Assembly: GCA_024742695.1 (NCBI GenBank)
Contig: JANSXY010000001.1
Location: 1 to 64,000 of the forward strand
DNA from: Paracoccaceae bacterium
Lineage (GTDB): Bacteria; Pseudomonadota; Alphaproteobacteria; Rhodobacterales; Rhodobacteraceae
DNA length: 64,000 nt
Reading direction: 5' to 3'
Shown here in pieces: positions 1-8,850 of this stretch. Within the stretch, counting starts at the first letter, position 1, and each line of letters opens with the position of its first letter. Both the position numbers and the translations under genes were made by a program. The notes below the pieces were generated by a model. It saw nothing but the letters and a program-made list of their open reading frames with translations, made no database searches and was not told the DNA's origin.

Positions 1-84
1 GTCGCCCGGCGATACATGTCGCTTGAAACGCTCGCCCGCCTCACCGACAATCCCACCGTCAGGCTGTCCGCCGTGGCGACCTGA
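1..84 (+). CDS. C-terminal end of a gene entering from the left edge
   Basis: An open frame runs from the first base to a TGA at 82-84 and gives 27 residues, including an RYMSLETLARLTDNPT stretch. It is too short to assign to a family. It could be the tail of a real gene starting outside the window, or chance. No downstream gene follows closely, and the next 500 bases look degraded. Confidence 0.3.
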   Translation, partial: VARRYMSLETLARLTDNPTVRLSAVAT

Positions 85-244
85 TCAAGCCCTGACCTCT
101 CCGAGGGTCGGCGCTCTTACACCATCCCCCGGGACACTATCTGCGGGAGCGGATGCCGAGCTACTGCTTGACCGGCGCATGCGGCAGGACGACACGACCT
201 TCATCGGCGGGATCAAGGCCCTGATGAACGAGTGAGTGGCCGGG

Positions 245-349
245 ATGTTCACAGCCTGGATGCTGCTGGATTTCGCAGGCAATGTCAGTTTCCTGCTGAT
301 CGGGATCTTCGGTTGGCGCCTGATGCGGCACGAGACCGAACCTGTCTGA
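245..349 (+). CDS. possible small membrane protein (34 aa) or remnant
   Basis: A short ATG-to-TGA frame encodes one strongly hydrophobic helix (WMLLDFAGNVSFLLIGIFGW) followed by a basic, polar tail. Just upstream in another frame another apparently coding stretch ends (LLLDRRMRQDDTTFIGGIK). This could be a single-pass membrane peptide or a piece of a larger broken gene. I do not recognise a family. The 350-603 stretch after it shows no convincing gene. Confidence 0.25.
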   Translation: MFTAWMLLDFAGNVSFLLIGIFGWRLMRHETEPV

Positions 350-603
350 CGATCCGAAGTCCTGGTTTGGACGATCCAATATCCTTCGGCATATCGACTG
401 CCTGCTGCGGCGAAAAGAAATGCCAAGCGTCCGTTGGCTGCTGCGGCTTGCAGTATTGAAGACGCCGTTCCCTGTGTCCGTAGAACTGCTGGCCGATGGT
501 CCTGCGGCCTATGGCCCTTCTCAAGCAAACAGACGTTCTGCGGGACTCCGAAGAACGATAGCGCTGACCGTCCTGTCCGTCGTCCCCCTGCCTTTGTGAT
601 TGT

Positions 604-1248
604 TCACCCGTCATCTCGCCTGATGAAATCGGGCTTTCCCGTGGTCTTTCGCCGGCCCCCCCAGAGGTTCGCCTCGGCGCCGAGTTCGTCGTAGAGAAAG
701 GATATCATGGATCGGACCCGCGCCGTGTTGCGCAGATCAGGGTGCGTGATCACCCGGAGATCCAGGTCAAGCGTCTCGATCGGATCGGATACCCGGATCA
801 GGCGGTCGTCCGTGTCTCCTACGTGGCAGGGCAGAAAGGTCAGACCCATTCCCTCGGCGGCGGCATTCTGGACAGACCGTGATGCACGGCACTGGAACAC
901 CGCACGTGCCTCGCCGTGCTCTTTCGTCTTCCAGACGGTCGGGACAAGCCAGTTCGCGGTCCCTTCGATCAGGCAGAAGGGATGCTGCTCGACGGGCATG
1001 CTCGGGGCGGTTTCAAGGTACCCTGGCGCGCCGTAAAGGGCGAACCGGAACGGGCAGATCTTTCGCCCGAAAGCCGCGTCGGGCGGAGACCTGGTGGCCC
1101 GGATCGCGATCTCCGCCTCGCGCTTGTTGAGGTCCATGGCTCAATGACCGGGGCTCACATCGATCCGGATCTCCGGATGCCGTTCCACAAAGCGCGCGCC
1201 GTAGCGGGGCATATGCTCGGCGGCAAAGGCCTCCGGGCAGGTCACCCG
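604..1248 (-). pseudogene. LysR-type regulator, substrate-binding domain fragment
   Basis: This is the C-terminal effector-binding part of a LysR-type transcriptional regulator. It starts at about RVTCPEAFAAEH, continues through FVERHPEIRIDV, and then meets an in-frame TGA at 1141-1143, where related proteins usually have a Glu codon. The same frame resumes with MDLNKREAEIAIRAT and runs to the stop at 604. The N-terminal helix-turn-helix is missing. In its place, in frame, sits the first ~278 residues of a sulfatase (1249-2082). The gene is therefore doubly broken, by a fusion deletion and a nonsense codon, and cannot make a DNA-binding regulator. Confidence 0.8.
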
Positions 1249-2082
1249 CAGATGCGCATCGCACATCGACACCAGCGCGGCGTATTCGAACCGCAGGTGC
1301 TCGGCCTCCATCGGGTGGTTGCCGGTGCGCCCGTACCAGGGCCAGTCGAACATCGGCCCGTCGTAGGTGTCGTAATGGTCGGGATAGAGCGCCTTGTAAT
1401 AGTCGTGGGTGAAGAACGGCTCGTGCGGGTCGAAGGTTTCGATATGCACCATCCAGTTGTCGTGCGCGGCGTTCTTCCCGATGAACTCCAGCCCCGCGTC
1501 GAAGGTCAGCGTCTGCGACTGGCTGGCTTCCGTCATCATGTGGCCGCGGTTCACCCAGTCCTGCCGGGCCAGGAACCGCAGCCGGTCCATCGCGGCGTCC
1601 GATTCCTCGGGGAACACCGAGCGGTAGAAGGCGAACTGGTCGGGATCGGAATGGATCGCGTTCTTGCCAAAGACGTTTTCGGGGATCGACGGTTCGTCCA
1701 GTTCGCCCTTCCAGGGGTCGCCTTCCTGGCCGCGGATGTATTCCCAGGTGGTGAACTGGGTGTGGTAGGTCAGGCCGCCATCCTCGAAGTAGTGGTTGTG
1801 GTCGGTGGCGATATGGGTGTGAACGCCCGCCTCGGACAGCATCCGCGGCATCGAGTCGTCGAAAGGTTCCAGCGGGCCCCAGGACCGGTGCAGGAAATTG
1901 GGCCGCCCGGTGTGGTAGTCGCGCCGCGCCGGCATGCAGGGCATCGAACAGACGTAGCTGGTATCGAAGGTCACCGCCCGGTCGGCCAGCCGCTGGAAGT
2001 TCGGGGCATGAACCCAATCGTTGCCATAGGGCGGCAGGTAGTGCCGGCTGAGCGTGTCGAACATCACGACGATGGCCTTCAT
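1249..2082 (-). pseudogene. type I sulfatase, N-terminal part only
   Basis: The ATG at 2082 overlaps the stop of the upstream formylglycine-generating enzyme gene by ATGA. The protein opens MKAIVVMFDTLSR with the metal-binding Asp9. It carries the sulfatase signature C49-M-P-A-R53, in which the Cys is converted to formylglycine. The alkaline-phosphatase-like fold continues to CDAHL near residue 278, and the sequence then switches in frame to a LysR effector domain. Family members are usually around 480-520 residues, so roughly the C-terminal 200 are gone. It probably once removed sulfate esters from a carbohydrate or other substrate; as it stands it should be inactive. Confidence 0.85.
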
Positions 2083-2952
2083 GGCGCGTCTCCTGTCGGG
2101 GTGGCGGCGAGGCGGAAGCCGATATGGGCGGTGGTCATGTCGGGCGCCGAGGCGCTGCGCCCGGTGACGCTGTGGCGGCCGCAATAGGACGCGTGGCACA
2201 GGAAGGACCCGCCGCGCAACACCCGGCCATCGCCCAGCGGCGGGCCTTGCGGATCGGTCCAGAGGCCATCGGCGGGCATCGCCTTGACGTGCCAGTCCCG
2301 GCTGAACCGGTCGGCGCACCATTCCCAGACATTGCCGACACAGTTGAAAAGGCCGAAGCCGTTCGGGGCGAAGGCGTCGGCCGGGCAGGTTCCGGCGTAG
2401 CCGTCCGCCGCGGTGTTCGCGGTCGGGAAGGTGCCCTGCCACACGTTGCAGGCATGACGCCCGCCCAGTTCCAGTTCGTCACCCCAAGGGATAGCGTGCG
2501 CCGTCAAGCCCGCCACGGGCGGCGTATTCCCATTCCGCCTCGGTCGGCAGGCGGCCGCCGGCCCAGCGGGCATAGGCCACCGCATCGCGCCAACTGACAT
2601 GCACGACCGGGTGCTCTTCGCGCCCGTCAAGCGTGCTGCCCGGCCCCTCGGGGCAGCGCCAGGACGCGCCGTCGCGGGGCTGCCACCACGACCCCGCGAT
2701 GCCCGGTCTGGCGCCCTCGGGTGCGAAGACATAGGACCAGCCGAACCGCTCTGCCGTGCTGACATGGCCTGTCGCCGAAACAAAGCGCCCGAAGGCCCGG
2801 TTCGTGACCGTCGTCGCGGCGATCAGGTAGGCCGACAGGCGCACGCTGCGCACCGGCCCCTCGCCATCGTCCGGATGGCAGGGGCGCACCGCACCCATCG
2901 CGAAACCGGGGGTCTCCAGCCGTACCATGGGCCTTTCCGTCGTCCGAGCCAT
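2079..2952 (-). pseudogene. formylglycine-generating enzyme (SUMF1 family), frameshifted
   Basis: FGE oxidises the signature Cys of sulfatases to formylglycine. The first part (from 2952, [20 protein letters not shown]) runs through [20 protein letters not shown]. It then stops at 2479 because of one extra A on the plus strand in the ccccaaggg tract at 2482-2490. Removing one base restores [20 protein letters not shown], and the other frame continues through NVWEWCADRF and the RGGSFLCHASYCGRH region to 2079. The C-terminal Cys pair typical of active FGE is present downstream of the lesion. The gene overlaps the truncated sulfatase, so it was a dedicated activase/sulfatase pair. An assembly error in the short homopolymer is possible. 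Confidence 0.85.
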
Positions 2953-3321
2953 GGGGACATAGTCCGCGCGTACTCCATGCCGTCAATCGCGAAAGCCGAC
3001 CTTCGCCGTCTCAAGGTCCACGGCCGCTCTTCGCCCATCCCGCAGACTGCTGCCGGCTACATGCGGGTCCGCAACGGGCTTGTGGCCGTCGCGGCAGCCG
3101 TTGGTGGCCATCGTTGGGTCTGGCAAGGCGGAGGAGTGCTTTCGTCCGCCAAGGCCTCGAATATCGATCCTTTCGGCGATGCTTCGCGCGTCGTGGAACC
3201 CGACGCCTGTCCTGCTGTCTTTCGACCGACGAACGCTTCGAGCCCTTCCTTGACTTTGCGAGCACGATGGGTGTTCCGTCCTGCCCAGCAGGGCCTGTTG
3301 TTTCCGATCGGGGTTCATTCG
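2953..3321. other. gap of about 370 bases without a convincing gene
   Basis: An open frame runs through here in phase with the ketopantoate reductase gene, but its residues are Arg/Pro/Ser-rich and show no domain. I take the region as a promoter and leader segment, possibly with degraded sequence. No clear hairpin or operator was seen. Confidence 0.5.
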
Positions 3322-4305
3322 ATGTCTGACTATCATGTGGCCGTGTTCGGTGGCGGTTCTGTCGGTCTTTGCCTGGCAGCCAGTTTCGCAAAGGCGGGAG
3401 CGCGGGTCTCGCTCTTGGTCCGCAAGTCCTCCGTCGAGACGCTGCGCAATCAGCCAATCGAGGTGTCAGGTCTTCTGGGCGACCACGAAATTCCCGCGGG
3501 AGCCATCACGCCATGCGATGCAGCCAGCCCGGGAGACGACGTTCTTCGAAGCGATCTGCTGGTATTGACGACAAAGGCCTATGACGTGGTCACGGCCCTT
3601 GAACCGTTTTCCCTTTCGGGGATTTGCCCTCCGGTCCTGTTGCTCCAGAACGGTATCGGATCGGCAGAAATCGCCAAGACGACCGTTGGCGCCGGCGTTC
3701 CCGTGTACTCAACCGCAATGATGATCGGGATGGTTCGCGAGGCACCGAACAAGGTCGCGGTAACCGCATGGTCCAGCCCGATCTTTTGCGGTCCGGTACT
3801 GGGGGATGATCCCGCGCCGCTGAACCGAATGCTGGGCGTTGCCGAACATGGTTTCGTGCCTATGGTTCTGGACGAAAAGATCAGGGATACGATATCTTTC
3901 AAGGTTCTTTTCAACACCTGCATGAACCCGACGGGTGCCATCACCGGACAGACATACGGTGAACTGCTGTCGAATGAGGATTCCAGGGAACTCATCGTCG
4001 GCCTGGCGGATGAAACGCTTGCGGCATTCGCGAGCGCCTACGACTATCATCCGGCCACGAGCGGGCGAGATTATGTGGACAACATCTTGACCCCGATAGT
4101 GTTTCCCAAATCGCAAGGGCACAGGTCTTCAATGCTCCAGGATATCCGAGCGGGTCGGAAGACCGAGATCGACTTCTTGAATGGCGCAATCATCAGGCTG
4201 GCCCGGGATCACGGGCTTTCCGCGCCCCGACATGAGGCCATTCACCATCTGATCAAGGCATGTGAAGCGTCTTCGCACGCGCGAGATGCCATCCCGTCGG
4301 ACTGA
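3322..4305 (+). CDS. panE: ketopantoate reductase-family protein (PanE/ApbA)
   Basis: The 327-residue product opens YHVAVFGGGSVGLCLAASFA, the Rossmann GxGxxG nucleotide-binding motif of the PanE/ApbA family. It continues with LLVLTTKAYD and LLLQNGIGS. The C-terminal helical domain has the K-V-L-F-N-T-C-M-N-P pattern, in which Lys and Asn are typical catalytic and substrate-contact residues. In pantothenate synthesis PanE reduces 2-dehydropantoate with NADPH. Many bacterial paralogues act on other 2-keto acids, and this copy is not beside panB or panC, so the specific substrate is uncertain. I chose the ATG at 3322 because the longer frame upstream has no homology. It is convergent with the LuxR gene at 4492. 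Confidence 0.8.
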   Translation: MSDYHVAVFGGGSVGLCLAASFAKAGARVSLLVRKSSVETLRNQPIEVSGLLGDHEIPAGAITPCDAASPGDDVLRSDLLVLTTKAYDVVTALEPFSLSGICPPVLLLQNGIGSAEIAKTTVGAGVPVYSTAMMIGMVREAPNKVAVTAWSSPIFCGPVLGDDPAPLNRMLGVAEHGFVPMVLDEKIRDTISFKVLFNTCMNPTGAITGQTYGELLSNEDSRELIVGLADETLAAFASAYDYHPATSGRDYVDNILTPIVFPKSQGHRSSMLQDIRAGRKTEIDFLNGAIIRLARDHGLSAPRHEAIHHLIKACEASSHARDAIPSD

Positions 4306-4491
4306 TTGTCGGAAGGCAGCTTCGCCTGGAACCCGGACCTCGTGCCCGGCAGCGGCACGGACGGTTCCGGGGTCTTCTCGGTCCCCGGTTTCGAACGCGG
4401 CATTCGTGAAGATCGGCCGGGGGCGGTCGGTGTCGATGATCTGCGTCCGCCTGCGATGGGCTTCGCGCCTGTCGGCGTCCGGCGCCGCGTG

Positions 4492-5631
4492 TCACGACGT
4501 GACGATCTGAAGAAGCGGATTGGAACGGATGTCCGATATCAGCTCGGCCTGTCGCCTGAACCCTGTTCGCGCGAAGATGGAAGCAAGCTGCGTCTTGGCT
4601 GTATTCGCACTGATCCCGGCGGCAACCGCGGCTTCGGCGAGGTTCTTGCCGCTCGCCAGGAGTTCCGCAAGCCGGCCTTCGGCCGGACTCAGCCCGTAGG
4701 CCGAGGCGATCGCCGCGCCTGATGGACCGCTCTGCGCTTCCGGATCGCGAAACAGGATCGCAACTGTCGGCCGATGCGGCCACCCGGTCGCGTCCGGGCC
4801 CCGGAAGGGTGACACGAGCACCGGCAGTACGTCGCCACCTGCTGCCCGCAGGCGCAACACCGTTCCGGCGCTGAGGCCTCGCCCTGAACCGGTCCGCGCC
4901 GCGGCCGCGATCCGCCATGACAGCAGGCCAAGGCTGCGGTGATGGGTGGTGCGCAGGCGTCCGTCGACGACCGTCATCCAGCGGCGCTTGGCCAGAACAC
5001 GCTCGGCCACGGTATTGGCCTGAACGATCCTGCGGTCCTCGGAGGCAAGGATCACGCCCAGATCGAGCGCTTCGACAATGTCCGGGCCAATCGCCGAGTG
5101 TGCGATGTGCAGATCGAACTGCATCGACAGGCCGACCGCCCGCGCGAAGTGCGACATCAGCAATGCGTAAAGGCCCTTTTGGGCATCGGAGAAGGGCCCC
5201 TGCCGGCGTGTGCGGTGGACGCCGCTGCCGCCCACGAGGCCGCCGGGCAGCGGATATGTGCAGCCGATCATGTGGAAGATTCCGACGCGCGGGCACCAGT
5301 CCGCGCAGAACTCCGTCCGCAGGAAATCCCCGGGATCGATCAGCTCCTCGCCGCGCCGCACGTAGGGTGGCGGGTGGGGCAGGGCCCGTTCGAACCAAAC
5401 GTTGCGTTCGTGGTAGTAGTCCGCGTAGTCCCGGCGCGCCGCGGTGTCGAAATTCTCCGAAGCGGACAGCAGCCGCACCATGTTCCCGCGGCGCGGCTCG
5501 GAGACGAAGTGAATGGAGCTTTCGGAGCCAAGCGCGCTTTCGATGACCTGCCCTGCCGAGGCCATTCGCCGAGGATCGAGGACGCGCTCGTAGATCTCAC
5601 CGATCGTGGCGTGGAGCCGGGCTTCTTCCAT
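4492..5631 (-). CDS. LuxR-family transcriptional regulator
   Basis: The 379-residue protein has a C-terminal LuxR/GerE-type helix-turn-helix in its last ~60 residues (GLSPAEGRLAELLASGKNLA, then a typical ISANTAKTQLASIF recognition helix). The long N-terminal sensory region resembles the PAS/GAF-like domains of LuxR solos and has no receiver Asp pattern. The start ATG at 5631 follows an AAGGGG ribosome-binding site; the longer frame to 5859 reads into the divergent gene and is unlikely. It is transcribed away from the DUF3303-like gene at 5741, and a short inverted repeat lies between them (5665-5682). The ligand is unknown. Confidence 0.85.
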   Translation of the reverse strand: MEEARLHATIGEIYERVLDPRRMASAGQVIESALGSESSIHFVSEPRRGNMVRLLSASENFDTAARRDYADYYHERNVWFERALPHPPPYVRRGEELIDPGDFLRTEFCADWCPRVGIFHMIGCTYPLPGGLVGGSGVHRTRRQGPFSDAQKGLYALLMSHFARAVGLSMQFDLHIAHSAIGPDIVEALDLGVILASEDRRIVQANTVAERVLAKRRWMTVVDGRLRTTHHRSLGLLSWRIAAAARTGSGRGLSAGTVLRLRAAGGDVLPVLVSPFRGPDATGWPHRPTVAILFRDPEAQSGPSGAAIASAYGLSPAEGRLAELLASGKNLAEAAVAAGISANTAKTQLASIFARTGFRRQAELISDIRSNPLLQIVTS

Positions 5632-5664
5632 ATGCCCCTTCCCGCTGGACGAATTGCCGACATC

Positions 5665-5682
5665 ATCACCTGAACGGGTGAT
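5665..5682. promoter_or_regulatory. inverted repeat in divergent promoter (ATCACC-N6-GGTGAT)
   Basis: Two perfect 6-bp arms, ATCACC and GGTGAT, are separated by TGAACG. The repeat lies 34 bp upstream of the LuxR start and 58 bp upstream of the DUF3303-like start. Its position suits an operator for the adjacent LuxR-family protein, but that assignment is inference. Confidence 0.4.
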
Positions 5683-5740
5683 TTCGGTCAATCTGCCGAC
5701 GCCCATGCTGGCCGCGCAACGAATGATTGGGAGGCAAGCG

Positions 5741-6055
5741 ATGAAGTACGTTCTGTTCTGGCGAGAGCGACCATTCGGCAGCGCGGCGGATGCCGAGGCG
5801 TCACAGGAGCGGGTTCTGGAGATGATGCAGCATTGGCAGCCGCCCGAGACCATCGCCATCCACCAGTTCCTCGTCAGGGTCGGCGAGTACGGTGGGTTTG
5901 CGGTGCTCGAGACGGACGATCTCGAAGCACTTCACCTGATGACATCGACCTTCGCGGTTTTCGAGTTCGTCCTGCACCCGGTCATCGATGTCGGGCCCGC
6001 GCTCGCGGCCGAGGGGGCGGCGGTGGCGTGGCGACGGACCTTGGCGTCGCAGTGA
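5741..6055 (+). CDS. small DUF3303-like protein
   Basis: The 104-residue protein (MKYVLFWRERPFGSAADAEA...) has a short ferredoxin-like alpha/beta pattern with a GGFAVLETDDLEAL segment. That resembles DUF3303 and related dimeric alpha-beta barrel proteins, which are small proteins of unknown role. The ATG at 5741 follows GGGAGGCAAGCG, a good ribosome-binding site, so I prefer it to the upstream in-frame start. Divergent from the LuxR regulator and probably under its control. Family assignment is tentative. Confidence 0.65.
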   Translation: MKYVLFWRERPFGSAADAEASQERVLEMMQHWQPPETIAIHQFLVRVGEYGGFAVLETDDLEALHLMTSTFAVFEFVLHPVIDVGPALAAEGAAVAWRRTLASQ

Positions 6056-6241
6056 ACCTGCGGCGCGGCGGCGGGGATCGGTCATCGGATCGCGGCCACC
6101 CGACGGCCCGGCAAGGTCAGGAGAGGCCGAGGGCGAAGGACCGGTACGCCCGCCAAGCGGATCCAGTCAGTCCCCTTGCGAATGCCGGCCTGCCGACTGA
6201 GCCGGGGCTTGTGCCGAACGCGCCGTTTGAAGGCACGCTCA

Positions 6242-7312
6242 TCACCGGGTGGCCAGGGTCCGCATCGCCGCTTGCGCCTCGTGGACAAGCTGATCGATCA
6301 GGTCACCGGCCGGCAACTCTCTGGTGAGCGCGGCGGCTTGTCCGTAAAGGAAGAATGACGCGTCGTCGTCGTCCGCGACCTCTCTGATCGGACCGCTGAG
6401 CGCGTACATTTGCGGAAACCGCGGAAGCTCCGTGCGGCTGCTCTCCATCTCCTGGGCATAGCGCGACCGCATCGCTCTTGCCGAACGGCCCGAAAAGGCG
6501 TCCGTCACCATCGTATCGCGGTCGGTGGCGCGGCGAAGCCGTTCCCGCCGCGCGGGCTCGGTCGCTGCCTCGGGGCAATTCAGGAACGCGGTTCCCATCT
6601 GAACGCCACAGGCGCCGAGCGCAAATGCAGCCGCGATGCCGCGACCGTCGCCAATTCCGCCGGCAGCGATGACGGGAACCGACACTCGATCGACGATCTG
6701 CGGGACCAGGGCCATGGTTCCCACCCCGTCGAACGGCGCGGTGGGAACGTGTGACCCGCGATGCCCTCCGGCTTCCCAACCTTGCGCGATTATCGCATCC
6801 ATTCCCGCGTCCTCGAGAGCGCGGGCCTCTGCGACGTTGGTCGCCGAACTGACAAGCACGATGCCGGCCGTCTTCAATGCCTCGATGATCCGTGCCTCGG
6901 GAACACCGAAGTGAAAGCTCACCACCTTCGGCTTCAGCGCCAGCACCAGGTCAAGCCGCTCGTCATCGAACCCCCGACCCGGGGCCGGAAGTTCGGACGG
7001 CGGCTCCCCCAGACCCAGATCCTCGTACCATGGCTGCAGCTTCTCTCTTGTCTTCTCCAGCACACGCGGGTCTGTCTCCTCCGGCTGGATGACGAAGAAA
7101 TTCAGGTTGAAGGGTCGGTTGGTCCGCGCACGAATGGCCTGGGCCTCGGCTTCGATGGTGCTGGCTGACTTCTCGCCGCAACCGAGCGAACCCATGCCGC
7201 CCGCATTGGCGACGGCACTGGCGAGCGCGGGCGTGCAACTGCCCATCATCGGCGCTTGAACGATAGGATGCTCGATACCGAAGAGGTCGCAGAGCCTCGT
7301 GTCGGGCCACAT
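6242..7312 (-). CDS. nitronate monooxygenase / 2-nitropropane dioxygenase family
   Basis: This FMN-dependent TIM-barrel enzyme oxidises nitronates and related toxic nitro compounds. From MWPDTRLCDLFGIEHPIVQA the sequence shows QAPMMG near the N terminus, a LKPKVVSFHFGVP strand, and QGWEAGGHRGSH, where the His of the GGHRG motif is catalytic in class I enzymes. AAGGIGDGRGIAAAFALGA then binds the FMN phosphate. I chose M at 7312 over the upstream ATG at 7339 because family N termini begin close to this point. It lies alone, convergent with the DUF3303-like gene, so the substrate is not indicated. Length (356 aa) fits the family. Confidence 0.85.
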   Translation of the reverse strand: MWPDTRLCDLFGIEHPIVQAPMMGSCTPALASAVANAGGMGSLGCGEKSASTIEAEAQAIRARTNRPFNLNFFVIQPEETDPRVLEKTREKLQPWYEDLGLGEPPSELPAPGRGFDDERLDLVLALKPKVVSFHFGVPEARIIEALKTAGIVLVSSATNVAEARALEDAGMDAIIAQGWEAGGHRGSHVPTAPFDGVGTMALVPQIVDRVSVPVIAAGGIGDGRGIAAAFALGACGVQMGTAFLNCPEAATEPARRERLRRATDRDTMVTDAFSGRSARAMRSRYAQEMESSRTELPRFPQMYALSGPIREVADDDDASFFLYGQAAALTRELPAGDLIDQLVHEAQAAMRTLATR

Positions 7313-7675
7313 GACTGATCCAATCCAACAATGCGTCACCGCAAGCTAGCAGTTGAAAGGCGCCATGTCTGCTAAGTCCGCCGAGCCGGTCGCGCAGGTT
7401 CCAAGGCGCCAACGACGACTCCAACTGTTGACGGAGGTTCATCAAGGTCGCAGCGATCGACCGCCTTGAGCCCGAAGCGGATCTTGTTGTCCGGCGCAGC
7501 ATTCAACGTGATCGGCGGAAAGCGGACGCCTGCTAGATGAACAAGGAAAACAAGTCCCACGCACAATCAGCCGTTTCCGGACTCCTTCACAAGCACATAA
7601 GGCATGCGACCGGACCGAGACGCTTTCACCCGACCTGCTGCAAGACCAGCCGGGGCGCAGATCCAGATGAGGCCC
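7313..7675. other. gap with one copy of a dispersed repeat
   Basis: No gene was found in this ~360-base gap. Its centre (7376-7480) is one of three copies of a dispersed ~105-bp repeat. Short open frames here have no recognisable domain. Confidence 0.6.
7376..7480 (+). repeat. dispersed ~105-bp repeat, copy A
   Basis: The repeat begins GTCCGCCGAGCCGG. It contains GGCGCCAACGACG and ends with the best-conserved core TTCATCAAGGTCGCAGCGAT followed by CGACCG. Copies B (22244-22348) and C (49907-50010) align along the whole length in the same orientation. The origin is unknown. The core could encode FIKVAAIDR, so it may be a remnant of a coding element such as an insertion sequence. Confidence 0.65.
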
Positions 7676-8779
7676 TCAGTTCTTGACGAATGGGGCGAAC
7701 ATTGTCCGGAAAGCAGTCTGCCTGCCGAGCGGATCGGTACCCATCTGCGCGAAAAGGTGCAGCATGTCCAGCGGAACCCAGTTTTCGCGGATCAGGCCTT
7801 CGTCGTGCAGGTAGAAGTCCATTACCCGCATGAAGACGGGTCTGCCGGTGGCTGGCAGGCCGCAGAACCCGCCACCGGCATGGATCGCGTAGACCGAGGG
7901 CCAGCCGCCGGTGACGGAATAGGGGCCGTCGCCGATGCGGATGTAATGGCCGGCGCCGTTGCGGGCGCGTTCGGCCATCACCTCCTCGAACGAGCCTTGG
8001 GGGCGGTGGAAGGCGATCCGGAAGGGCAGTTGGTGGCCATCGACGAAACCGGCGAGGCCTCGCGTCGTGCCGATCCCCGCCGGGCCGTACCACATCATCT
8101 TCGGATGCCAGTGTTCCCGCTGCGGCATGGCGATCAGCGCTTCGCGCGACAGGTTGCCCCGGTCGTCGAACTCCGCCAGCGACTTGTGCATTCGCAGGGT
8201 CTGTTCGAGGCTGGCGCGCCCGGCCTGCGGGTCCGACGGAACGAGCCGTAGACCGTCGGCCGTGATCGGCCCGGGCCAGGCCCCTTCCACGCCAAGCGAC
8301 GGCGCCAGGGGCCAGACGCCCGCTTGCCGCATGACGTCGAGCACGTCCCACAAGAGGTTCACCTGAACCGCCCGCCCATCTCCGCCGATCTGCCAGACCT
8401 CGCCATAGCGCAGGTAGACGGTCTTGCCGGTTGCGGGAATGCCCAGCCAGTCCTGCTGCATGGTTCCGCAGTAATGGCCCATGGCGGCGGCAAGCATACG
8501 GCCCTCGTAGCATCCCGCTACGAAGATCGCATCGCGCCGTTCGAGGTCGGGGAAGGACCGCCGAAGCGGTTGCCAGACGGCGGCAAGCGCGGCGGCATTG
8601 CCCTGCATCTCGTTCATCGGATGGGCGACACGCCAGGCGCAATCCGGCTTGGCCAACCGGTCGAGCCTCTCTGGCAGATCCTTGGCAGGTGCCTCGGCCA
8701 GAGCGCAGAGCGCCCCGTGAACGGCGCTTCGCCAAGCCGGCGATGGCGTCGCCTCGGCTTCGAATCCCCCGCTCAACAT
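7676..8779 (-). CDS. two-domain NTF2/SnoaL-fold protein
   Basis: The 367-residue protein has two cystatin-like alpha+beta repeats of the SnoaL/NTF2 superfamily, which contains polyketide cyclases, ketosteroid-isomerase-like enzymes and dehydratases. The second half carries [19 protein letters not shown] and later SVTGGWPSVYAIHAGGGFCG. Its paralogue at 14627 has the matching [19 protein letters not shown], so the family signature is W-H-P-x3-W-Y-G-P-A-G-I-G-T. GGAGGG precedes the ATG at 8779. It is divergent from the ABC transporter operon at 8944 and separated by a LacI-type operator. It probably belongs to the same unknown pathway as a third, unlinked transcript. The reaction is not known. 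Confidence 0.75.
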   Translation of the reverse strand: MLSGGFEAEATPSPAWRSAVHGALCALAEAPAKDLPERLDRLAKPDCAWRVAHPMNEMQGNAAALAAVWQPLRRSFPDLERRDAIFVAGCYEGRMLAAAMGHYCGTMQQDWLGIPATGKTVYLRYGEVWQIGGDGRAVQVNLLWDVLDVMRQAGVWPLAPSLGVEGAWPGPITADGLRLVPSDPQAGRASLEQTLRMHKSLAEFDDRGNLSREALIAMPQREHWHPKMMWYGPAGIGTTRGLAGFVDGHQLPFRIAFHRPQGSFEEVMAERARNGAGHYIRIGDGPYSVTGGWPSVYAIHAGGGFCGLPATGRPVFMRVMDFYLHDEGLIRENWVPLDMLHLFAQMGTDPLGRQTAFRTMFAPFVKN

Positions 8780-8850
8780 CGCGCGCCCTCCTTGGCGGAC
8801 CCCTGTTCTGTCGAGAGTGGATAAGGTTGAAATCGCTTGCAACATTATTC

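Noticed and set aside
23-235. 70-aa frame at the left edge
   Set aside because: It is Pro/Ser-rich in its first half and overlaps a better-looking partial frame. No ribosome-binding site or domain was seen.
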